Assembly (NCBI RefSeq): GCF_008086045.1
Contig: NZ_VSEY01000055.1
Span: 1-64,000 of the forward strand
Reading direction: 5' to 3'
Length of the DNA stretch: 64,000 bases
From: Nonomuraea sp. PA05
GTDB lineage: Bacteria; Actinomycetota; Actinomycetes; Streptosporangiales; Streptosporangiaceae
A program made the position numbers and the translations under genes. A model generated the notes under the pieces. That model did not search any database and had not been told where the DNA came from. It saw only the letters and a program-made list of their open reading frames with translations. Positions within the stretch are counted from its first letter, which is position 1. Every line of letters starts with the position of its first letter. Positions 24,810 through 33,611 of this stretch are shown here, in pieces.

Positions 24810-26024
24810 TCAGCACGGGATCTCCGCCCGGAGGCGGGTCGGGCCACCGGGCGGGCTCGACAGGGACAGCTTGCCCTCGACCACGGCCAGCCGGTCGGCC
24901 AGCCCCGTCAGCCCCGTCCCCCTGGCCGGGTCCGCGCCGCCCGCGCCGTCGTCGCGCACCTCGACGACGAGCGTGCCGCGCTCGACCCGGCCGGTGACGG
25001 ATCCCCTGGTGGCGCCGCTGTGCTTGGCGAGGTTCGCCAGGGCTTCACTGACCACGTAGTAGGCGGTCACCTCGACGGGGGCGGGCAGCCGGCCGGACAG
25101 GTCCACCGCCACGTCCACGGGCACGGCCGAGCGCCCGGCCACGTCCTGCACGGCCGCGGCCAGCCCCCGGTCGGTGAGCACCTGGGAGTGCACGCCCCTG
25201 ATCAGCTCGCGCAGTTCGGCCAGCGCCTGCTTGGCCTCGCCGTGCGCCTGCCGGACCAGGCGGGCGGCCTCCGAGTCGGGTGGCAGGTCCAGGCCCGCGA
25301 TGCCGAGCGACACGGACAGCGACACCAGCCGCTGCTGCGCGCCGTCGTGCAGGTCCCGCTCGATCCTGCGGCGTTCCAGCTCGAACGCGTCCACCAGCCG
25401 GGCCCGCGACCGCAGCACCTCGCTGAGCTCGGACTGGGCGGGCGCCAGGATGGCGCGGGCCATGGCGCCGCGCGCGCCCGCCCAGGCGGTGATCGTGTAC
25501 GCGGCCACGGGCAGCAGCAGGACGCCCGCCACGGTGGACAGCACGCCGACGATCGGCGCCAGAGCGGGCTGCAGCACCGGGGACAGCGCCAGCACCAGCG
25601 GGCCGCCGATCGTGAACGACAGCATGACCAGGTCGATCCACCACAGCGCGAGCAGCGTCATGACCGCCAGCCCGGCCTCGCGCCTGCGCCGGTCCGGCGG
25701 GCGCGGCACGGGCGCCGCGTCCACCAGGCGCAGGCGCAGCCGCTCGAAAGGCGCGACGAGTACCGCCGCCAGAGCGAGGGCGGCCAGTCCAGCGACGACG
25801 CCCACGGCCGGGTTGACGAGCGTCCCGCCGGCGGCGGCCACGGCGGTGAGCCCCGCGGCCACGCCGGGGACGGCACTGGCCACCAGGTACGCCGCGCCGC
25901 GCCACGGCCACGCGGAGGCCAGGAACGGCAGGGGGCGCCGGGTCAGGGCTTCGAGCGCGGTCCTGTTGAGCACCTTCTGACGGTATCGGCCGAGGTCAGG
26001 GACGGTCAGTAGTGCTAGGTCCAC
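24810..26024 (-). CDS. Sensor histidine kinase, HisKA_3/NarX type
   Basis: This kinase of about 404 residues has an N-terminal sensor domain with about five membrane helices, the HisKA_3 block ERDLHDGAQQRLVSLSVSLG with the phosphoacceptor His, and a short HATPase domain (VVSEALANLAKHSGA, DDGAGGADPARGTGLTGL). It pairs with the NarL-type regulator downstream. The start is uncertain: GTG 26024 is the longest, GTG 25973 (VLNRTALEALTRRPL) looks closer to relatives. Confidence 0.9.
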   Translation of the reverse strand: MDLALLTVPDLGRYRQKVLNRTALEALTRRPLPFLASAWPWRGAAYLVASAVPGVAAGLTAVAAAGGTLVNPAVGVVAGLAALALAAVLVAPFERLRLRLVDAAPVPRPPDRRRREAGLAVMTLLALWWIDLVMLSFTIGGPLVLALSPVLQPALAPIVGVLSTVAGVLLLPVAAYTITAWAGARGAMARAILAPAQSELSEVLRSRARLVDAFELERRRIERDLHDGAQQRLVSLSVSLGIAGLDLPPDSEAARLVRQAHGEAKQALAELRELIRGVHSQVLTDRGLAAAVQDVAGRSAVPVDVAVDLSGRLPAPVEVTAYYVVSEALANLAKHSGATRGSVTGRVERGTLVVEVRDDGAGGADPARGTGLTGLADRLAVVEGKLSLSSPPGGPTRLRAEIPC

Positions 26025-26035
26025 CTTTGCGGCGG

Positions 26036-26506
26036 TTACCCGAAGGGCACGTTCGCGCCTCCGGAGGCCGCCGGCGTCTGGGGCCGGCTCTCCTCAGGAC
26101 GGCGGACGTAGGGCAGCACCCCGATCTGGAAATCGTCCTCGTAGATGATCGTGCCGGGGTCGGGCGAGCGCACGACGTCGTACGGAACGTCGTAACGGCG
26201 CAGCAGATCCTCCAACGGCGCCAGCTCGGCGATGAGGCGGGCCGCGTCGGGCTTGAACCAGGGAACGGCGCGGATGGTGTTGCCGTCCGCATAGAAGGGC
26301 GGGTACGGCAACCGCGCGATGAACCAGTTGTCCACCGTCGTGAACAGTTCGTCGTCCTGCGGTGTGAGCCGACCGGCGCGGCGGAGGTGGTGACAGGCGG
26401 CGAAGATGCCCACGGGCACGCCGAGCCGTCCGTAATAGCGGACCTGGAACCGTACAAAAGGGCCGCCGTCGCCTTCGCGCAGGGGTTTCCGGCTTCCATG
26501 AGTCAC
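26036..26506 (-). CDS. Hypothetical protein, actinobacterial
   Basis: The protein of about 156 residues has a recognisable core (RYYGRLGVPVGIFAACHHLRRAG, then LPYPPFYADGNTIRAVPWFK) seen in uncharacterised actinomycete proteins, without signal peptide or membrane helix. Several His, Cys and Trp residues are conserved-looking but no fold is recognised. GTG 26506 is chosen because a TAGGGT box at 26557-26552 would start the transcript inside the longer frame; ATG 26551 is the alternative. Confidence 0.6.
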   Translation of the reverse strand: MTHGSRKPLREGDGGPFVRFQVRYYGRLGVPVGIFAACHHLRRAGRLTPQDDELFTTVDNWFIARLPYPPFYADGNTIRAVPWFKPDAARLIAELAPLEDLLRRYDVPYDVVRSPDPGTIIYEDDFQIGVLPYVRRPEESRPQTPAASGGANVPFG

Positions 26507-26608
26507 ATTGCAGGGTTTACCCCGTTTGATCGCCGCGCCCACGCAACGCATACCCTACGGACACGCTTGTCGCACGCCGGAGTCACACGCCGGGGTCACC
26601 AGCCGGGG

Positions 26609-27052
26609 TCAGGCGTGCGCCGCGCCCCGCCGCCCGAACTGGTCGGCCACCGCGTCGAACGTCGGCACCGCCGCGCCCGGGTCCGCGACCTGCGCCTTCG
26701 GCAGCCCGAGCTGCGGGTCGAAGCACTCGAACCCGGACTCGCGCTCCACCACCGACGCCACCTCGTACAGCAGGCCGACGACCTGCCTGGCCGCCTCGCC
26801 GTGGGTCCAGTAGGGCACGCTCATCTCCCAGCCGCCCTCCCAGTGGTTCACGGAGATGCCGGTGCCGTCGTGGTCCAGCTCCCAGTTCGGCGGGTAGGCG
26901 ACGATGTTGACCTCGCCGAGCAGGTCGCGGGCGCCGGCGACGACGCCGTCCCAGGCCTTCAGGTCGGGCTGCGGGGCGCTCGCGGCCGCCGTCAGCGCCT
27001 CGTCCCAGGACTGGCCCGGGTCGCGGCGGTAGAAGTACAGGTCGTAGCTCAT
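26609..27052 (-). CDS. Hypothetical protein
   Basis: The 147-residue soluble protein begins SYDLYFYRRDPGQSWDEAL, a start seen in many uncharacterised streptomycete proteins, and has an NHWEGGWEMSVPYW stretch in the middle. No catalytic motif is visible. It stands between the hypothetical gene at 26.0 kb and the monooxygenase and is separated from each by short gaps. Confidence 0.7.
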   Translation of the reverse strand: MSYDLYFYRRDPGQSWDEALTAAASAPQPDLKAWDGVVAGARDLLGEVNIVAYPPNWELDHDGTGISVNHWEGGWEMSVPYWTHGEAARQVVGLLYEVASVVERESGFECFDPQLGLPKAQVADPGAAVPTFDAVADQFGRRGAAHA

Positions 27053-27064
27053 GGTGGACGAAGG

Positions 27065-28867
27065 CTACCGATCTTGGCCTCCGTGACGGAAGTCCAGGCC
27101 GTCGAACGTGCCCGACTCGCGCCAGCCGTCGATGAAGGCGAAGTACGCCATCGCCCCGTGCGGGTGGCCGACGCCGAGCCAGCTCTTCGGGCCGGGGTCC
27201 TGGCCCTCGTTGTTGTAGTAGCCCGGCGTGCACTCCTGGGAGCCGAGCAGCCGGCCCGTGCCCGACAGGAGGAACTCCACCCAGCCGTCCTCGGCCTCCT
27301 TGGTGGGTTCGACCTCGGCGTACCCGTGATCCAGCGCGTGCCTGACGGTGACGGCGATCGTCCTGCCCGCCTCCGTCAGGTTGTGCGGGATGTTGGAGAT
27401 GAGGTTGGCGCCCTGCGTCGGCTGGACGAGGAAGGCGTTGGGGAAGCCGTGCACGTGCACGCCGTGCAGCGTGCGCATGCCCTCGGCCCAGTGCTCCGAC
27501 AGCCGGAGGCCGCCGCGGCCGGTCAGGTCGTAGCCGGCGCGGCGGGTGTAGTCGGTGCCGACCTCGAAGCCCGAGGCGTAGATGACGCAGTCCACCTCGT
27601 ACTCCCGGCCCGCCACCACCACGCCCTTCCCGGTGATGCGCTCGACGCCCTTGCCGCCGGTGTCCACGAGGCGCGTGCCGGGCTCGTTGAACGCCTGGAG
27701 GTACTCGTCGTGGAAGCAGGGGCGCTTGCAGAGCTGGCGGTACCAGGCCTTGAGTGCGTGCGCCGTCTCCGGGTCCTCGACGACGGCGTCCACGCGGGCG
27801 CGGATCTCCTCCATCTTCTCGAAGTCGGAGTCCTCGAAGGCGGCCAGCATGTTCTCCTGCGTGAGCTCCTCGGGCCGCAGGTGCTCGATCTTGGCGCGGA
27901 ACCGGCGGGACAGGTCGGTCCAGCCGTCCATGACCAGGTCCTCCTCGGCCGGGGCGCCGGTCTGGTTGGCCGTGAAGTTCTCCAGCCAGCGCTGCTGCCA
28001 GCCTGGGGTGGCGATGGTGGCGAACCAGCCGGGGTCGGTCGGGCGGTTGTCGCGCACGTCCACGGAGGAGGGGGTGCGCTGGAAGACGTACAGCTCGCGG
28101 CAGGCGCGCGCCAGGTGCGGCACGCACTGGACGGCCGTGGCGCCGGTGCCGATGATGGCCACCCGCTTGTCGGCCAGCCGGTCCATGGGCGCGCCGGAGG
28201 GGTCGCCGCCCGTGTACGCGTAGTCCCAGCGGCTGGTGTGGAAGGCGTGGCCGCGGAAGTCGTCGATGCCGGGGATGCCGGGCAGCTTGGGCACGTGCAG
28301 CGGGCCGATGCCCATGGCGACGAACTGGGCGGTGAACGCGTCGCCGCGGTTGGTCCTGATCAGCCAGCGGGACCGCGTCTCGTCCCAGGTCAGGTCGGTG
28401 ACCTCGGTGTGGAAGAGGGCGTTGTCGTACAGGCCGTAGTGCTTGCCGATGCGGCGGCAGTGCTCCAGGATCTCGGGCGCGTGCGCGTACTTCTCGGTCG
28501 GCATGTGGCCGGTCTCTTCGAGCAGCGGCATGTAGACGAAGGAGGCCGTGTCGCACTGCGCGCCGGGGTAGCGGTTCCAGTACCAGGTGCCGCCGAAGTC
28601 GCCGCCCTTCTCCACGATGCGCACGTCCTCGACCCCGGCCTCCCTGAGGCGGGCGCCGGTGACGAGCCCGGCGAAGCCGCCGCCGACGAACGCGACCGTC
28701 ACGTGGTCGGTCTTCGGGGCGCGCTCCATCACCGGGGTGTAGGGGTCGTCGAGGTAGTGGGCGAAGCGGCCGGTGAGCCGGAGGTACTGATCGTTGCCGT
28801 CCGGGCGCAGCCGCTTGTCGCGTTCTTCGCGGTACTTGCGGCGCAGGGCTTCCTTGTCGACGGTCAT
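27065..28867 (-). CDS. Type I Baeyer-Villiger (flavin-containing) monooxygenase
   Basis: This 600-residue FAD/NADPH enzyme has two Rossmann motifs (VGGGFAG near 60 and GTGATA near 225) and the Baeyer-Villiger fingerprint FxGxxxHxxxWD as FRGHAFHTSRWD between them. The length, the long N-terminal extension and GGTWYWNRYPGAQCD match the cyclohexanone/phenylacetone/steroid monooxygenase group. It should insert oxygen next to a ketone; the substrate is unknown. ATG 28867 is preceded by GGAGGA. No alcohol dehydrogenase or esterase is linked to it. Confidence 0.92.
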   Translation of the reverse strand: MTVDKEALRRKYREERDKRLRPDGNDQYLRLTGRFAHYLDDPYTPVMERAPKTDHVTVAFVGGGFAGLVTGARLREAGVEDVRIVEKGGDFGGTWYWNRYPGAQCDTASFVYMPLLEETGHMPTEKYAHAPEILEHCRRIGKHYGLYDNALFHTEVTDLTWDETRSRWLIRTNRGDAFTAQFVAMGIGPLHVPKLPGIPGIDDFRGHAFHTSRWDYAYTGGDPSGAPMDRLADKRVAIIGTGATAVQCVPHLARACRELYVFQRTPSSVDVRDNRPTDPGWFATIATPGWQQRWLENFTANQTGAPAEEDLVMDGWTDLSRRFRAKIEHLRPEELTQENMLAAFEDSDFEKMEEIRARVDAVVEDPETAHALKAWYRQLCKRPCFHDEYLQAFNEPGTRLVDTGGKGVERITGKGVVVAGREYEVDCVIYASGFEVGTDYTRRAGYDLTGRGGLRLSEHWAEGMRTLHGVHVHGFPNAFLVQPTQGANLISNIPHNLTEAGRTIAVTVRHALDHGYAEVEPTKEAEDGWVEFLLSGTGRLLGSQECTPGYYNNEGQDPGPKSWLGVGHPHGAMAYFAFIDGWRESGTFDGLDFRHGGQDR

Positions 28868-29018
28868 GTATGTCCTCCGCGGGAGGCGACGACGGACCTA
28901 ATTCCAGAATGTCATTCGGTAATGGCGCCGACAAGAGGCCACGCCTGCGGGATCCCCGCTCACTGACCGGGATGTCCACTATGGTGGGGTCTCGGACGCA
29001 CGAGGAAGTGGATCTGTC

Positions 29019-30347
29019 TTGGCCCATCGCGCACTGGTCATCGCCATGCTGCCGGCGATCGGGCTGCGGGTGCTCACGGTGCTCGGCTTCCCGCCCGCGA
29101 TCCTCTTCTACGGCGACTCCTTCGCCTTCCTCAAGGAGGAGCTGGCGCCGGGCACCGCGCGCCCCTCCGGCTACTCCCTGCTGCTGGCGCTGCTGCGCCC
29201 CGCGCACAGCCTCACGCTGGTCACGGTCCTGCAGCACCTGCTCGTGCTCGGGCTCGCCGTCGCCCTGTACGCGCTGCTGCGCCACCGCGGCCTGCCAGGC
29301 TGGGGCGCGACGCTGCTGGTCACGCCGCTGCTCTACGACGAGTTCCTGCTCCTGCTGGAGCACATGATCATGGCGGACGCCGTCTTCATCGTGCTCGTCG
29401 CCGCGGCCGTCGCGCTCATCGTCTGGCGCGTCACCCCGGCCACGGCCGCCGTGGGCGGGCTGCTGCTGGGCCTGGCCGGGATCACCAGGACCGTCGGGCT
29501 GCCGCTGCTGATCCTGACCGCCGCGTACCTGCTGGTCAGGCGGTACGGCTGGCGGCCCCTGGTGGCGCTGCTGGTGGCCGGGGCGATCCCGCTCGGCGCG
29601 TACGCGACCTGGATGAAGGTGGAGAAGGGCAAGTTCGGCCTCACCGAGGCCGACGGCAACTTCCTGTGGTCCAGGACCATGAGCTTCGCCGACTGCGAGG
29701 TCATCAAGCCGTCCGAGCGGCTGGCCGTGCTCTGCCCCGGCATGCCGGTCGAGCAGCGGCCCTACCCGCCGCACTGGCTGTGGGAGAGCTTCTCGCCGCT
29801 GCTCAAGGTGCCGGGCACCGCCAACCGCAACCAGCTCGCCGGCGAGTTCGCCAGGCAGGCCATCCTCGCCCAGCCCGGCGCCTACCTGGGGGCGGTCGCG
29901 ACCGACCTCAGGCAACTGCTGCGCTGGGAGCGCACGGCGGTGGACGAGAAGACGCCGTACAAGCTGCCCGCCTCGGAACGGCCGATCAGCGAGTCGGTGC
30001 GCGGGGTCGCCGAGTCCTACGAGGCAGGGCCCGCGGCGACCCGGGTGGTCGAGCCGTTCGCCGGCTGGCTGCGGGCCTACCAGCGCTTCGGGTACGTGCC
30101 GTTCCCGCTGCTCACGCTCGCCCTGGTCGCGACGCTGGCGGCGGCGCTGGTCAGGCGGCGGTGGGACGCGCTGCTGCCCGGCCTGGCCGCGCTCGCGCTG
30201 ATCGCCTCGCCGCCCTTCCTGGCGGCCTTCGACGTGCGGTACGTGATCCCGGCGATCCCGCTCATCTGCCTGGCGGCCGGACTGACCCTGGTCAAGCAGG
30301 ATCGGGCCGCGCCCGCGCGGGAGCGGGAACCGGTCAAAGTGGCCTGA
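29019..30347 (+). CDS. Polytopic membrane protein, GT-C glycosyltransferase-like
   Basis: The 442-residue protein has about ten membrane helices with an early loop ILFYGDSFAFLKEEL, whose acidic residue after the first helix matches GT-C enzymes using polyprenyl-phosphate sugars. A large outer loop (about 195-345) lies before the last helices. TTG 29019 is used with GAGGAAG upstream; ATG 29046 is an alternative. It may add a sugar to a cell-envelope glycan or protein, which is inferred only from topology. Confidence 0.65.
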   Translation: MAHRALVIAMLPAIGLRVLTVLGFPPAILFYGDSFAFLKEELAPGTARPSGYSLLLALLRPAHSLTLVTVLQHLLVLGLAVALYALLRHRGLPGWGATLLVTPLLYDEFLLLLEHMIMADAVFIVLVAAAVALIVWRVTPATAAVGGLLLGLAGITRTVGLPLLILTAAYLLVRRYGWRPLVALLVAGAIPLGAYATWMKVEKGKFGLTEADGNFLWSRTMSFADCEVIKPSERLAVLCPGMPVEQRPYPPHWLWESFSPLLKVPGTANRNQLAGEFARQAILAQPGAYLGAVATDLRQLLRWERTAVDEKTPYKLPASERPISESVRGVAESYEAGPAATRVVEPFAGWLRAYQRFGYVPFPLLTLALVATLAAALVRRRWDALLPGLAALALIASPPFLAAFDVRYVIPAIPLICLAAGLTLVKQDRAAPAREREPVKVA

Positions 30348-30368
30348 TCCGCTGTGTTACGGTGCCCC

Positions 30369-30384
30369 GTAAGGTGATGCTTAC
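30369..30384. promoter_or_regulatory. Inverted repeat upstream of ArsR-type gene
   Basis: GTAAG (30369-30373) and CTTAC (30380-30384) flank six bases, 15 bases before the regulator start. A short self-operator is possible; the arms are only 5 bp. Confidence 0.3.
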
Positions 30385-30399
30385 AGGTGATGGGAAGCT

Positions 30400-30732
30400 A
30401 TGACGGAGGCCGGGCCGACGGGTGACGACCTGGTCGAGGTGCTCGCCGCGCTGGCCAACCCGCTGCGGGTGCGCATCATCGCCCAGCTCGCCGCCGGACG
30501 CGACTACGTCAGCCACCTGGCCCGCGTGATCGGCGTGAGCCGCCCCCTGCTGCACATGCACCTGCGCCGGCTGGAGGCGGCCGGGCTGATCGCCGGCAGC
30601 CTGGAGCTGTCGGACGACGGCAAAGCCATGAAGTACTACGAGGTCACGGACTTCAGCCTGCACCTCACCGCGTCGACGCTGGCCGAAGCGGCCAGGACAA
30701 TCACGAGGCCGGACCCCGAGGAGGGCTCCTGA
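30400..30732 (+). CDS. ArsR-type winged-helix regulator
   Basis: The 110-residue protein has a winged helix (LAALANPLRVRIIAQLAAG, HLARVIGVSRPLLHMHLRRLEAAGLI) and a short C-terminus without metal-binding Cys residues. It overlaps the following small membrane-protein gene by one base, so the two are translated together. ATG 30400 has GGGAAG upstream. Confidence 0.87.
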   Translation: MTEAGPTGDDLVEVLAALANPLRVRIIAQLAAGRDYVSHLARVIGVSRPLLHMHLRRLEAAGLIAGSLELSDDGKAMKYYEVTDFSLHLTASTLAEAARTITRPDPEEGS

Positions 30733-30998
30733 TGTCGTACACCTGGCCCGAGGTGATCTTCTTCCTCGGGGTGCTGATCCTCGTCACATTCCTGATCAGC
30801 GTGTTCACCGTGGGGATGTTCGAGTCCCGCAAGTCGAGGCGGCAGGCCGACGCGGCGGAGGCGTTACGGGAGCTGGTGCAGCGGTTCGAGCAGCTCGCGC
30901 AGAGCACCGTGGAGACGCAGGAGCGCATGGCCGCCGAGCTGGCGGAGCTGCGCTCCCGTACGGAGTCGATCGAGCGGATACTGAAGACGGTGGAGTGA
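30732..30998 (+). CDS. Small membrane protein with coiled-coil tail
   Basis: The 88-residue protein has one N-terminal membrane helix (about 6-27) and a cytoplasmic heptad-rich tail (about 36-88). Its ATG uses the last base of the regulator stop codon. The pairing of a winged-helix regulator with a membrane coiled-coil protein suggests that the membrane protein sequesters or signals to the regulator, which is inference only. Confidence 0.78.
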   Translation: MSYTWPEVIFFLGVLILVTFLISVFTVGMFESRKSRRQADAAEALRELVQRFEQLAQSTVETQERMAAELAELRSRTESIERILKTVE

Positions 30999-31004
30999 CC
31001 GTCC

Positions 31005-31436
31005 TCAAGCGTTGAAGCGGGCGACGAAGCGGCGCTGCCAGGGGGTCTCGACCGCGTGCCGGTCGTAGTGCTCGCGCACGTAGGCCACCGCGCCGGCGGC
31101 GGGGACGCCGTCGAGCACGGCCAGGCAGGCCAGCGCGGTGCCGGTACGGCCCTTGCCGCCGCCGCACGCCACCTCGACCCGCTCGGTCTCCGCGCGGCTC
31201 CACGCCTCGCGCAGCGCCTGGGCCATGGCGTCGCGGTCGGACGGGAGCCAGAAGTCGGGCCAGCGGATCCAGCGGTGCTCCCAGGAGACACCCGGGGGCT
31301 GCTTGCCGAGGCAGTAGAGGGCGAAGGCGGGCTCCGGGCCTTCCGGGAGCGGGCGGCTCAGGCCTCTGCCGCGGATGAGGCGGCCCGACGGCAGGCGCAG
31401 CACCCCTGCGGCTGCGGGGTCCCAGGTCTCGATCAT
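31005..31436 (-). CDS. Protein-tyrosine-phosphatase-like protein
   Basis: The 143-residue protein has the Cys-loop ACGGGKGRTGT with C91 and R97, the CX5R phosphatase signature, in a small dual-specificity-type fold. The residue before the Cys is Ala and not the usual His, as in a number of actinomycete homologues. Substrate is unknown. It converges on the membrane-protein gene with a 6-base gap. Confidence 0.8.
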   Translation of the reverse strand: MIETWDPAAAGVLRLPSGRLIRGRGLSRPLPEGPEPAFALYCLGKQPPGVSWEHRWIRWPDFWLPSDRDAMAQALREAWSRAETERVEVACGGGKGRTGTALACLAVLDGVPAAGAVAYVREHYDRHAVETPWQRRFVARFNA

Positions 31437-31500
31437 GAGGCCGAGCGTAGCCAGGGCGGGCGCGGGGCCGAGCGGGCTTCCGCTACGGGCTGAGGTCGAG

Positions 31501-32289
31501 TCATGCTTTCGCGAGGCCGGTCAGCCAGCCGCTGGCCAGTTCCGTGACGATGGCGCCGCCGCGGTCGGTCAGGTGCACGTGGTCCACCAGCAGCTCCCGG
31601 CCCCCCGCCTGGGCGATCTCGTCCCACGTGCGCCGGAGCAGGTAGTGCTGGGCCGCGACGGTGAAGGCGAGCGGGAAGCTGAAGCCGTACGAGGTCCTGG
31701 CGCCGTGCCGGAGCACGTCGGCCATGCGCTCGTGCAGCGGCAGGTAGCCGGACCCGGTCTGCGAGGCGATGTCCTTGATGGCGGCGTTGTAGCCGGTCAG
31801 GGTGCGGTTGATCGGGGCGTCCAGGTTCTCGCCGAGCGGAGGCAGGGACATCAGGGCGACGTGCGCGCCGGTGCCGCTCTTGACCCGGTCCACGATGGCC
31901 CGCAGGTTGGCGCGGTAGTCGTCCAGCGGGACGGAGTTGCGCACGTCGTTGGTGCCGATCAACAGCGTCACCGCGGCGGGGCGGCAGGCCACGATGTCGC
32001 TGTCCACGCGCTCCAGCAGGTCGGCGGTGGTGTTGCCGTTGCTGCCCGCGTTCACGAACTCGTAGGCGGGGAACGCGGCACGCAGCGACCCCACCCAGTC
32101 GGCGCCGAGCGACCCCTGCGTCATGCTCGCCCCGGCGGCCACGACGCGCGGCCGGGTGCCCTTGGCGGCGCAGGCGTCGGCGGGCGGGTTGTCGGCCGGT
32201 CGGAGGAAGGTGAGGTAGGCGACGGTCCCGGCGGCGCAGAGCGCGGCGGCGAGCAGCAGGCTGAGGGTGATGATGATCGGTCTCTTCAC
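31501..32289 (-). CDS. Membrane-anchored SGNH/GDSL hydrolase
   Basis: The 262-residue protein has an N-terminal signal anchor (about 5-28) and an SGNH hydrolase domain with S55 in AAGASMTQG, the block III LLIGTNDVRN, and the Asp/His dyad in LVDHVHLTDRGG. It acts outside the membrane as a lipase or esterase, perhaps on cell-wall acyl groups. GTG 32289 lies two bases past the stop of the upstream NAD(P)-binding gene, so the pair is an operon. Confidence 0.85.
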   Translation of the reverse strand: MKRPIIITLSLLLAAALCAAGTVAYLTFLRPADNPPADACAAKGTRPRVVAAGASMTQGSLGADWVGSLRAAFPAYEFVNAGSNGNTTADLLERVDSDIVACRPAAVTLLIGTNDVRNSVPLDDYRANLRAIVDRVKSGTGAHVALMSLPPLGENLDAPINRTLTGYNAAIKDIASQTGSGYLPLHERMADVLRHGARTSYGFSFPLAFTVAAQHYLLRRTWDEIAQAGGRELLVDHVHLTDRGGAIVTELASGWLTGLAKA

Positions 32290-32291
32290 GG

Positions 32292-32927
32292 TCAGTACCC
32301 CAGGGAGATGGTGTGGCCGGCGGTGGCCGGGTCGTCGAGGGCGGTGAGGACGGCGTGCGCGAGGTCGGCCCTGGCGATGGTGATGCCGCCGCGCACGTTC
32401 CGGTCGAGAGCGGTCCGGTACGGGCGGCGGGCCCCGTCCGTGAGGCGCGGCGGGCGCATGATCGTCCAGTCCAGCCCGCTGGCGCGGACGAGCTCCTCGG
32501 TACGGGCGAAGTCGGCGAAGCCCTCGCGCAGGAAGCGCCGCAGCAGCGGCTTGACCAGGGCCCGGTTGAGCAGGTCGTCGCCCTCGTCCACGACGTGACC
32601 GCTGGCGGTGACGACGATCAGGCGGCGGGCGCCGGTGGCGCGCATGGCGGCGATGATCGACTGCGCGCCCTGGGCGCACACCTGCCCGCCGCCCCGGCCG
32701 CGCGGGCCGAGCGCGGAGACGACGGCGTCCCTGCCGGTCACGCAGGCCTCGATGGCGCCGGGCCGCATGACGTCGGCGATCACCGGGTCGAGGCGAGAGT
32801 CGCCTGAGCGGGGGAGGCGGGCGGCGGGGTCGCGGACGACGGCGGTGACGTGGTGGCCGGCGTCGAGCGCCTGCTCCACGACGTGCCGCCCGGTGCCGCC
32901 CGTCGCGCCGAAGACGGTGATCTTCAT
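32292..32927 (-). CDS. NAD(P)-binding NmrA/SDR-like reductase
   Basis: This 211-residue Rossmann protein opens with KITVFGATGGTGRHVVEQAL (GxxGxxG) and is related to biliverdin reductase B, NmrA and atypical SDR proteins. It probably reduces a flavin or quinone or repairs NAD(P)-linked damage. It is divergent from a TetR regulator, with a clear operator between, and is probably repressed by it. Confidence 0.88.
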   Translation of the reverse strand: MKITVFGATGGTGRHVVEQALDAGHHVTAVVRDPAARLPRSGDSRLDPVIADVMRPGAIEACVTGRDAVVSALGPRGRGGGQVCAQGAQSIIAAMRATGARRLIVVTASGHVVDEGDDLLNRALVKPLLRRFLREGFADFARTEELVRASGLDWTIMRPPRLTDGARRPYRTALDRNVRGGITIARADLAHAVLTALDDPATAGHTISLGY

Positions 32928-32943
32928 CTAGACTCCTTGGTTG

Positions 32944-32987
32944 GTAAACGCTCACTAACCACGAGACGCAGGCTAGTGAGCGTTTAC
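32944..32987. promoter_or_regulatory. TetR operator, perfect 14-bp inverted repeat
   Basis: GTAAACGCTCACTA (32944-32957) is repeated in inverted form as TAGTGAGCGTTTAC (32974-32987) with 16 bases between. Each arm also looks like a TetR half-site cluster (GTGAG...CTCAC in the right arm). Lying between a TetR gene and the reductase gene, it should serve both promoters. Confidence 0.75.
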
Positions 32988-33014
32988 TCACCATGTCAAC
33001 AGGAGAGGGCGAGC

Positions 33015-33611
33015 ATGGGCACCAGAGACGTGATCCTCGACGCGGCGGCCACCGTCATGGCCGAACAGGGGCTGGCCAACGTGACCACGCGCCAGATCGC
33101 GCGGGCCGCCGGCTTCACCGAGGCGGCCCTCTACAAGCACTTCCCCAGCAAGGCCGACCTGATGGTGGCCGTCATGCGCGAACGATCACCCGGCTTCGCC
33201 CCGCTCGCCGACGCGCTGCGCGGCGGGGACGGCCTGGTGGACAGTCTCACCGCCGTGGCCAGGGCGGCCATCGACCTCTACCGCGGCGGCTTCCCCATGT
33301 TCGCCGCGATGTTCGCCGACCCCGCCACCCTGACCGCCCACAAGCGGGAGCTGGAGGAGCAGGGGGCCGGGCCGCACAAGGCGAACGAGGCGCTGGCCGC
33401 CTACCTGCGCGCCGAGCAGGCCGCCGGACGGGTGCGGGCCGGGGCGGACGTGCGGGCCGCCGCGGGGCTGCTGCTCGGGGCCTGCTTCCAGTACGCGTTC
33501 CTCGGGCACATGTCGCAGGCCGGTTACGCGGACGACGAGGAGGCGGCGGCCGCGTTCGTCCGCACGCTGCTCGAAACCCTCACCCCCGCGCCTGACGTCA
33601 GAAGAACGTGA
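33015..33611 (+). CDS. TetR/AcrR-family transcriptional regulator
   Basis: The 198-residue repressor has the TetR helix-turn-helix (TTRQIARAAGFTEAALYKHFPSKADLM) at residues 21-50 and a C-terminal ligand domain. ATG 33015 has AGGAGAGGG upstream. It is divergent from the NAD(P)-binding reductase and SGNH operon, which it likely represses. It overlaps the end of cydB by 14 bases on the other strand. Confidence 0.92.
   Translation: MGTRDVILDAAATVMAEQGLANVTTRQIARAAGFTEAALYKHFPSKADLMVAVMRERSPGFAPLADALRGGDGLVDSLTAVARAAIDLYRGGFPMFAAMFADPATLTAHKRELEEQGAGPHKANEALAAYLRAEQAAGRVRAGADVRAAAGLLLGACFQYAFLGHMSQAGYADDEEAAAAFVRTLLETLTPAPDVRRT

Noticed and set aside
26036..26506. Assignment of the 156-residue protein to a known enzyme
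   Set aside because: Only a vague resemblance to uncharacterised actinomycete proteins was seen, so it is left as hypothetical.
26583..29915. A 1110-codon minus-strand open frame
   Set aside because: It is an antisense or out-of-frame shadow of the monooxygenase and hypothetical genes, rich in Arg/Gly/Pro with no domains. Real genes on other frames explain the region.
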